Source of the DNA: Alteromonas sp. KUL49
GTDB taxonomy: Bacteria > Pseudomonadota > Gammaproteobacteria > Enterobacterales > Alteromonadaceae
Length of the DNA: 64,000 nucleotides
Assembly: GCF_006538345.1 (NCBI RefSeq)
Contig: NZ_BJKL01000008.1
Coordinates: 124,001-188,000 of the forward strand
Direction: 5' to 3'
This document shows, in pieces, positions 54,631 to 61,100 of this stretch; position 1 is the first letter of the stretch, and each line of letters begins with the position of its first letter. The position numbers and the translations under genes are program-made. The notes under the pieces are model-generated. The model saw only the letters and a program-made list of their open reading frames with translations. It did not search any database and had not been told where the DNA came from.

Positions 54631-55800
54631 ATGACACATAACCCTTCAAGAAGAATATTTCTAGGTGGTAGTCTAGCCGCATCTGCTGTTGGTGCCTCTG
54701 GATTAATGACAAGTGCGGGGTTGCAAGCAGCTCCCGCGGCTGCGAGTGATGTTCGCTACGGTCCGGCACCCGGCGTTGCCAAACTCAACGCTAACGAAAA
54801 CCCATTTGGTCCAAGTCCAAAAGCGTTAGAGGCAATTGCTACCGCAGTTTCGCAAGGTGGCGCTTATTACGCCTACCCAGCAGCCATGTCACTACTTGAT
54901 ATGATAGCTGAGCGACACGGCATTACTCGCAAAAATATTTCTTTGAGTTCCGGTTCTAGCCCAATTCTTTCATATGCTGCGCTGGCTGCAAGCAAGAAAG
55001 GTAAAATTCTAGGACCTGATCTTTTTTGGGATACCACTTCTCGTGCGCCCGAAAAGCAAGGTGCACCGGAAATTGTACGCGTACCCAACACTGCTGATTT
55101 AGGCATAGACCTAGACGCAATGTATGCGGCAATAGATGACACTATTGGTATGGTTCACGTTACCAACCCTAACAACCCTACAGGTACGGTGTTAGATCCG
55201 GTTAAACTCAAAGAGTTCTGTATCAAAGCATCGAAGAAAACACTGGTACTTGTTGACGAAGCTTACAATGAGCTAACAGATGATCCACCTAAACATTCTA
55301 TGATCCCACTGGTAAAAGCAGGTCATAATGTGATTGTTGCTAGAACATTCTCGAAAATCTACGGATTAGCGGGTCTGCGTGTGGGCTATATGATTGCATC
55401 TGAAGAAAATACTCAGTGGATCAACAACTACGGTATGGGTGGTTACACACTCAACCAAGCTGGATTAGCGGCGGCCATCGCTAGTTACGATGACTTCCCA
55501 TTTTTAACCTTCACCAAAGATAAAATAATCGAGGCGAAAGGCATGGTCATGGATGCCTTGAAAGTTAACGGATTAACAGCGCTGGAATCATCGACTAATT
55601 TCATCTTCGTGAACCTGGGTGATGGTAATGCTGATGCATTCCGCCAAGCAATGGCAGACAAAGGTGTGCTCATCAGAGGTATTTACAGAGACTACACTAA
55701 CTGGTCTCGTGTAAGTATGGGACGCATCTCCGACGTTCAACGTTATGTTGATGCTATTCCTGAAGCGCTAGAAACTATGTACAAAACGCAAAACAGCTAG
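54631..55800 (+). CDS. Tat-exported PLP-dependent aminotransferase (HisC-like)
   Basis: The 389-residue protein has a twin-arginine signal (PSRRIFLGGSLAASAVGASG, about 5-24). The mature enzyme is a class I/II aminotransferase close to histidinol-phosphate aminotransferase: KLNANENPFGPSP, HVTNPNNPTGTV, LVDEAYNELTDD, the PLP Lys in ARTFSKIYGLAGLRVGY, and a conserved Arg in the C-terminal WSRVSMGR. A periplasmic aminotransferase is unusual, since PLP enzymes are usually cytosolic. It is clustered with a TonB receptor and a TSUP protein. It may act on an imported amino acid-like or sulfonated compound such as taurine; this is speculative. Confidence 0.87.
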   Translation: MTHNPSRRIFLGGSLAASAVGASGLMTSAGLQAAPAAASDVRYGPAPGVAKLNANENPFGPSPKALEAIATAVSQGGAYYAYPAAMSLLDMIAERHGITRKNISLSSGSSPILSYAALAASKKGKILGPDLFWDTTSRAPEKQGAPEIVRVPNTADLGIDLDAMYAAIDDTIGMVHVTNPNNPTGTVLDPVKLKEFCIKASKKTLVLVDEAYNELTDDPPKHSMIPLVKAGHNVIVARTFSKIYGLAGLRVGYMIASEENTQWINNYGMGGYTLNQAGLAAAIASYDDFPFLTFTKDKIIEAKGMVMDALKVNGLTALESSTNFIFVNLGDGNADAFRQAMADKGVLIRGIYRDYTNWSRVSMGRISDVQRYVDAIPEALETMYKTQNS

Positions 55801-55819
55801 CAAATCAAAAGTCATCAGT

Positions 55820-55854
55820 AGAGTGTGGCAGCAAAACGTCACACTCTGCTTTTG
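55820..55854 (+). terminator. Intrinsic terminator of the receptor-exporter-aminotransferase genes
   Basis: An 8-bp stem AGAGTGTG/CACACTCT (55820-55827 and 55840-55847), extendable past a mismatch, is followed by GCTTTTGT. It starts 20 bases after the aminotransferase stop. Its 3' arm lies over the last codons of the convergent MBL gene. Confidence 0.68.
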
Positions 55855-56849
55855 TAGTAATACTTATTGTCTTCACCCACACTTCTCGTTAACTTTCCTT
55901 CAGCCAATAAATAATTTAAATGTGACATGCATTCAGCAATCGCAAACATCTGTGTTCTTACGTTTAACTCTCGTTTGAATAACACGGGTAACAGTGACAT
56001 AACGCAAGACGGTATCTCACATGCTTCAAGTAAACAACGCAACTGTTCGTGATGATGATTAATTAATTCTGACACCCTTTGCTGTATACCTATAAAAGGT
56101 TGTTTATGTGCAGGTAGCACGAGTGTGTCTGGGGGCAGTTCAGCAAAGACAGGTAGAGTATCAAGGTAGTCTTTTAGTGTGTTTCCTTCCGGCTCAGTGG
56201 AATAAACACCTATATTTGGTGTAATTGATGGCAAAATATGATCGCCAGAAATTAATACATTCAGTTTTTCGCAATACAAACACGCATGTTCAGGAGAGTG
56301 ACCTCGACCTATCATGACCTTCCAAGTATTTCCGTTTATGCTCAAACACGAACCTTGCCGTAATCTTTGATAAGCAACAGGAACTGGGGTGACAACACTG
56401 CCGAATCCTTTTCCACCAGATGTTAGCATCTCTATGTGTTCTGGCGGTAATCCTGCTCGTTCAAAATAAATCTTGTCTGGTAATGATGAAGCGCCGTTTC
56501 TTCCAGCAACCAAACTCCTCGCCATAAAGTATTCCAATTGGGAAATATATAGCGGTACTCTATATTTTTCAGTAAGCCACCCCGCCAACCCTATATGGTC
56601 TGGGTGTAGATGTGTTACCACAACCCCAACAACAGGCTTTTCCAAGCGTCCAATGATTTGGTCCCAAAGTGCTTTCGTTTTACTGGTACCCAACCCCGTA
56701 TCGACGATATACCACCCATTGGAATCTTCGAGTAAATACAGATTGATATGATCGAGTTCGAAAGGCAACGGCATCCTAACCCAGTAAACGCCGGGAGCAA
56801 CTACTGTCCAATTTCCTTCATCGGGTAACGGTAGATCGGGGTAATGCAT
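55839..56849 (-). CDS. MBL-fold metallo-hydrolase
   Basis: This is a 336-residue, probably cytoplasmic hydrolase of the metallo-beta-lactamase fold. The metal motif is VVTHLHPDHIGLAGWL, followed by IGRGHSPEHACLY and LISGDHILPSITP, giving the usual five or six ligands for one or two metal ions. A C-terminal helical extension (about 255-336) of winged-helix character is typical of glyoxalase II-like hydrolases (LACTB2-like). The substrate is unknown. AGGTGGGA precedes the ATG. It is divergent from polB. Confidence 0.88.
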   Translation of the reverse strand: MHYPDLPLPDEGNWTVVAPGVYWVRMPLPFELDHINLYLLEDSNGWYIVDTGLGTSKTKALWDQIIGRLEKPVVGVVVTHLHPDHIGLAGWLTEKYRVPLYISQLEYFMARSLVAGRNGASSLPDKIYFERAGLPPEHIEMLTSGGKGFGSVVTPVPVAYQRLRQGSCLSINGNTWKVMIGRGHSPEHACLYCEKLNVLISGDHILPSITPNIGVYSTEPEGNTLKDYLDTLPVFAELPPDTLVLPAHKQPFIGIQQRVSELINHHHEQLRCLLEACEIPSCVMSLLPVLFKRELNVRTQMFAIAECMSHLNYLLAEGKLTRSVGEDNKYYYKSRV

Positions 56850-56973
56850 ACATTCCCACCTGTAGGCTGATATACTTCAACGTTTTATACCTCTGCAAAT
56901 GAAATAACAAACTCATCTGTTTAATGTTTATCTATACACAAAATCAATGTGAACAATATGAGTAAACCTACGC

Positions 56974-59343
56974 GTGATTAAGCAAGGCTATGTCCTCAGT
57001 AAAAGGGTCATTCAGCACTCCCAAGATCTGTTTGTTGAACTTTGGGTCGTAACAGACGACGGCCCTTTTCGGTTGCTCTCTGAAAAACAAAGACCCACGT
57101 GTTTTGTCGCTTCAGAACAGGTGGAAAATCTTCAATACCTTGCACAAAAAACGGCATTGCACATTGATGTATTTGACGATGACATTAAAACATTAGAACA
57201 AGTAGCGGTATCAACCTTAAAAACTCACACCGAAGTCGAGCATCGTTTACTCAGAAATCTAGCTGAAGATAACAACATTACCCTGTATGAGGCAGACGTT
57301 CGATTGGCAGACCGATTCTTAATGGAGAGGTTTATTTATGGTAGTTTAGAGTTTTTATGTCCCTCATCTAATACGAAAATAATCGATAATGCTAAGGTGC
57401 GTCCTGCAGTTTATTCGCCATCATTTACGACCGTTAGTCTGGATATAGAGTGTGATGAACTAGAGAACTTATACAGTATAGCGTTAGCAACAACCGATAC
57501 ACGTATTGTCTATTTTGTTCGTCACTCATCGCACGCCCACTTGCATTCCCAAACGATACTTAATGATGATAAAGCCTTTGAGCTGAAAATCTTGGATGAC
57601 GAAACGTCTCTTTTGAAGGCTTTAGAGACTGGTATTGCAGCGCTAGACCCTGACATTATTTTAGGTTGGAACATAAAGCAGTTCGATTTTTCTGTGTTGC
57701 ATCGACGAGCAAAAGCTAACGGCCTAAGGCTAAAGCTGGGGCGAGAAAACGCAGAGTTGAATGTCAGGGAATGGGAAACTCAAACCCTAGTTGAAATACC
57801 GGGTAGAGCCATAGTAGATGGTATTGAATCATTAAAAACAATGACCTATCAGTTCGATAGTTTTGCATTGGACAGTGTAGCTAACGAGTTATTGAAAGAC
57901 AGCAAGCTTATTCAATCTGAAAATAAACTAGAAGCTATCAAAGCAATGTACGTTGATGATCCTATCCAATTAGCCATGTACAACATTAAAGACTGCGACT
58001 TAGTTAATGATATTGCAACGACTACCAAGTTCATCGACTTTTTAAGGCTGAGGGGTACATTAACAGGCTTGGACCTCGGTCGACCCGGAGGCTCAGTAGC
58101 AGCATTTCTCAATGTGTACCTTCCCCATATGCATCGAGCCAATTATGTAAGTGGTGTACGACCAGAAAACGGCGGTCTTGCTAGCCCAGGTGGCTATGTT
58201 ATGCGCTCGCTTCCCGGGCTTTATGACAATGTTCTCGTTTTGGATTTCAAGAGCCTGTATCCCTCGATAATACGCACTTTTAAGATTGATCCCGTAGGGC
58301 TAGCAGAGGGTTTGATTGATAAAGAAAGTGCCGTAGAGGGCTTCAAAGGTGCATACTTTAGTCGTGATATTAACTTTCTACCTAAGATCATCGCCGATCT
58401 TTGGAACGCTCGAGATGAAGCAAAGAAAGCAGGCGACACTGCCAGATCTCAAGCCATCAAGATTCTTATGAATTCATTTTATGGTGTACTCGGAAGCGGT
58501 GGCTGTCCTCTTTACGACACTAGATTAGCAAGTTCTATTACTTTACGCGGACACGAGATCATGCAGAGAACCGCAGAGTGGATAGAGTCAAAGGGATATA
58601 GCGTCATATACGGTGATACTGATTCTACCTTTGTTCACATTGGTAATAACACTAAGCTGGGATCGCCAAAAGAGACAGGTGAATATTTAGCGGAACAAAT
58701 TAACGTATTTTGGAAAAAAGAATTACAAAGTGTATTCAACGTAGATTGTTTCTTGGAAATTGAATTTGAACAACACTTTGATAAGTTTTTTATGCCCACA
58801 ATACGAGGGTCATCTGTAGGAAGTAAAAAGCGGTATGCTGGCCTAGTAGTGCGCGATAATAGCCATAAATTAGTATTTAAAGGATTAGAAAATGTACGCT
58901 CCGATTGGACTCGTCTTGCGAAAGATTTTCAGTACAAGCTTTATGAAAAGGTGTTTACTAATCAACCCGTTGGTGAGTTTATCAAGCAAACGACCCATGA
59001 CTTACTAGCAGGCAGATTAGACGAGGATCTCGCTTACGCTAAACGGTTGAGAAAACCCGTTGAGTCATACATCAAAACTATGCCGCCCCATGTAAAAGCA
59101 GCGAAGCATGGCAATCAAGTTAACAGGCAATCACTGAATAGCAAACGCTATGGAAAAGGCTCGACGGTGAAGTACGTTATCACCATGGCAGGGGCACAAC
59201 CTATTGACCTTATCTCAGCAAAAATTGACTATCAACATTACATAGAAAAGCAAATCGCGCCCATTGCAGACAGCATATTGCCGTTGTTGAACACAAGCTT
59301 CGATGAAATAATGGAAAGACAATTATCGTTGTTCAACAACTAG
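56974..59343 (+). CDS. polB: DNA polymerase II
   Basis: This 789-residue family B polymerase takes part in damage bypass and repair. The proofreading exonuclease has Exo I DIE (Asp157, Glu159) within VSLDIECDELE and an Exo II-like GWNIKQFDFSVL. The polymerase motifs are DFKSLYPSI (Asp424), KILMNSFYGVLGS and YGDTDS (Asp548, Asp550). The length and residue numbers match E. coli PolB (783). The start is GTG; an ATG at 56958 is out of frame and closes after 8 codons. No SOS LexA box was identified by eye. Confidence 0.93.
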   Translation: MIKQGYVLSKRVIQHSQDLFVELWVVTDDGPFRLLSEKQRPTCFVASEQVENLQYLAQKTALHIDVFDDDIKTLEQVAVSTLKTHTEVEHRLLRNLAEDNNITLYEADVRLADRFLMERFIYGSLEFLCPSSNTKIIDNAKVRPAVYSPSFTTVSLDIECDELENLYSIALATTDTRIVYFVRHSSHAHLHSQTILNDDKAFELKILDDETSLLKALETGIAALDPDIILGWNIKQFDFSVLHRRAKANGLRLKLGRENAELNVREWETQTLVEIPGRAIVDGIESLKTMTYQFDSFALDSVANELLKDSKLIQSENKLEAIKAMYVDDPIQLAMYNIKDCDLVNDIATTTKFIDFLRLRGTLTGLDLGRPGGSVAAFLNVYLPHMHRANYVSGVRPENGGLASPGGYVMRSLPGLYDNVLVLDFKSLYPSIIRTFKIDPVGLAEGLIDKESAVEGFKGAYFSRDINFLPKIIADLWNARDEAKKAGDTARSQAIKILMNSFYGVLGSGGCPLYDTRLASSITLRGHEIMQRTAEWIESKGYSVIYGDTDSTFVHIGNNTKLGSPKETGEYLAEQINVFWKKELQSVFNVDCFLEIEFEQHFDKFFMPTIRGSSVGSKKRYAGLVVRDNSHKLVFKGLENVRSDWTRLAKDFQYKLYEKVFTNQPVGEFIKQTTHDLLAGRLDEDLAYAKRLRKPVESYIKTMPPHVKAAKHGNQVNRQSLNSKRYGKGSTVKYVITMAGAQPIDLISAKIDYQHYIEKQIAPIADSILPLLNTSFDEIMERQLSLFNN

Positions 59344-59533
59344 CCCGTAGCTGTCTTTAGAATACGTAAAATAAGCAACGAATGCTTAAGGCTCAATTAA
59401 GTGTCAATTAACTTTACAGTTACCTATATAAGTAACCATTCATGTTTTTACCTTTTGTTTTTCTTAGCATTTGTTACACAGGTGTAAATCTTGCATAGTT
59501 GTCCGACGCATTCTCATTATTTATAGAATTAAA

Positions 59534-60355
59534 ATGTATAAACGCCTCATTCTTTGCCTCGTGACTGCACTGCTGATCCCACTGCAAGCAAACGCGGGGC
59601 TGTTCAGTATTAGTCTTGATTACGACTCAGATGGTGATGGTACTGACAACGTAGACGCCATCTATCAATCCGTTTTCAACGATGCTGTAGACTTTTGGGA
59701 ATCAGTGTTAATTGGTACTCAGGACAATATTGATATTAACCTTGTCATCGACGCCGAAGTTACAGCTATCGATGGAAACTTCGGTATATTAGGTAGTGCT
59801 ACCAACTTTCGAGCTTCTGCAGAGTCAGCAACTAGTGACTATCTTTACGCGACAGACGGTTTCATGAACTTTGACTCGGCAGATGTTAGTCGTCTCAATA
59901 ACAACGGTACGCTCTACGATGTAATTTTACACGAAATGGCCCATGTTATTGGTTTCGGTACACTCTGGAATGCAGATCGCTTCGGTTTGTCAGGGCTGTT
60001 TCAAGATATCTATACCGACGGTAGTGGAGAATATACTGGTGCTTACGCTGTAAGTATTTACGAAGACACATTTAACACTAACGACGGATACATTCCTATC
60101 GAGTTAGATGGTGGCAGTGGTACGGCGGATGCTCACTGGGATGAAAATTGGGAGGCAGGTTCTGGCGAAATTATGACAGGTTACTTATCCAGTAATGCCT
60201 TTGTCAGTGACATTACGCTGGCATCGTTTGCAGATATTGGCTACATAGTGCAGCTATCAGATGGCACGCTACTGGGAGCTAGCGTTGTATCTGCACCGAC
60301 TACTGTGTTCTTCGGAATGCTTTCAATGTTATTCATTGTAGCAAGACGTAGGTAA
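59534..60355 (+). CDS. Secreted HExxH zinc metalloprotease with C-terminal sorting-like tail
   Basis: This 273-residue protein has a signal peptide ending at QANAG (about residue 22). The zinc motif HEMAHVIGFGTLW is of the HExxHxxG type seen in leishmanolysin-like (M8) and related proteases, with a later third ligand likely in DAHWDENW. Before it there is a calcium-rich stretch DYDSDGDGTDN. The C-terminus VVSAPTTVFFGMLSMLFIVARRR, a hydrophobic helix then an Arg cluster, resembles the PEP-CTERM-like sorting signals of Alteromonadales. ATG at 59534 is chosen over an upstream TTG at 59471 because it gives a clean signal peptide. Confidence 0.78.
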   Translation: MYKRLILCLVTALLIPLQANAGLFSISLDYDSDGDGTDNVDAIYQSVFNDAVDFWESVLIGTQDNIDINLVIDAEVTAIDGNFGILGSATNFRASAESATSDYLYATDGFMNFDSADVSRLNNNGTLYDVILHEMAHVIGFGTLWNADRFGLSGLFQDIYTDGSGEYTGAYAVSIYEDTFNTNDGYIPIELDGGSGTADAHWDENWEAGSGEIMTGYLSSNAFVSDITLASFADIGYIVQLSDGTLLGASVVSAPTTVFFGMLSMLFIVARRR

Positions 60356-60363
60356 ATCAGTAT

Positions 60364-60386
60364 GGAAGCGGAATTACACCGCTTCC
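60364..60386. terminator. Bidirectional hairpin between protease and PH-domain gene
   Basis: A perfect 8-bp stem GGAAGCGG/CCGCTTCC with a 7-base loop lies in the 38-base gap between convergent genes. T-rich sequence is weak on the plus side (TTACAATT). Confidence 0.55.
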
Positions 60387-60393
60387 TTACAAT

Positions 60394-60930
60394 TCAGCTT
60401 TTCTCAGTTACAAGCTTTTCTAAAAGCGCCTCTATCCGTTTTACGCTCTGTGTCAATTCTTCTATACCGCTAGTACTCTCTTTAGATATTTTAGTCTGAG
60501 AGTCTATGACTCCAGACACAGCATCCTTTTGAGCGAGTATTGTTTCTCTAAATACTGAAGCGTCAACAATTCCTATTAAAGACACTAGTGCACCAGCCCC
60601 GGATTGTCCTGCGGTTTCAAAACTTAAGCGGTGTAAGTCAAATGCTCGCATCAATGGACCCTGACTCATTGCTACATCAGTGATCTTTTCTAGCGGGATC
60701 GACTTTTCTACCTTGAATAGAATACCTCGCTTTACAACGAGCTTACGCTCGGTAAGTTCTGCAGACATTGCATTGAGCATGCGTCCGCTAAATAAGAGAA
60801 AAAGAGGGATAGAAATAATAAGTAAAGGTATTCCCACTAATGTGAGCATAGATACAAGGACCCAACTTACCAACCAATAAAGCTTAACTGCAGGGTTAAA
60901 GCTCGCACTGAGGAGTGTCTTATCTGCCAT
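60394..60930 (-). CDS. PH-domain (YdbS-like) membrane protein
   Basis: The 178-residue protein starts with a short cytoplasmic stretch and two membrane helices (about 16-50), then a bacterial PH domain (bPH2: LTERKLVVKRGILFKVEKSIPLEKI and LHRLSFETAG). A helical C-terminal tail has coiled-coil character. Proteins of this kind are uncharacterised inner-membrane proteins. It stands alone and is divergent from nothing close. The function is unknown. Confidence 0.75.
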   Translation of the reverse strand: MADKTLLSASFNPAVKLYWLVSWVLVSMLTLVGIPLLIISIPLFLLFSGRMLNAMSAELTERKLVVKRGILFKVEKSIPLEKITDVAMSQGPLMRAFDLHRLSFETAGQSGAGALVSLIGIVDASVFRETILAQKDAVSGVIDSQTKISKESTSGIEELTQSVKRIEALLEKLVTEKS

Positions 60931-61100
60931 TGAACATTCGTCCGTTTAATCCACCAGACGTTAAAGTATCACATTTATTGTTAGCTATATTGAAAAAACA
61001 ACAAACTGTAGCGCGGCGATAGATTTTGAAAAATTTAATAATAGGTTTTAAAATCAAATCTATCAATGCAAACATAGCAGTCATAAGTGATAGAAGTTGT

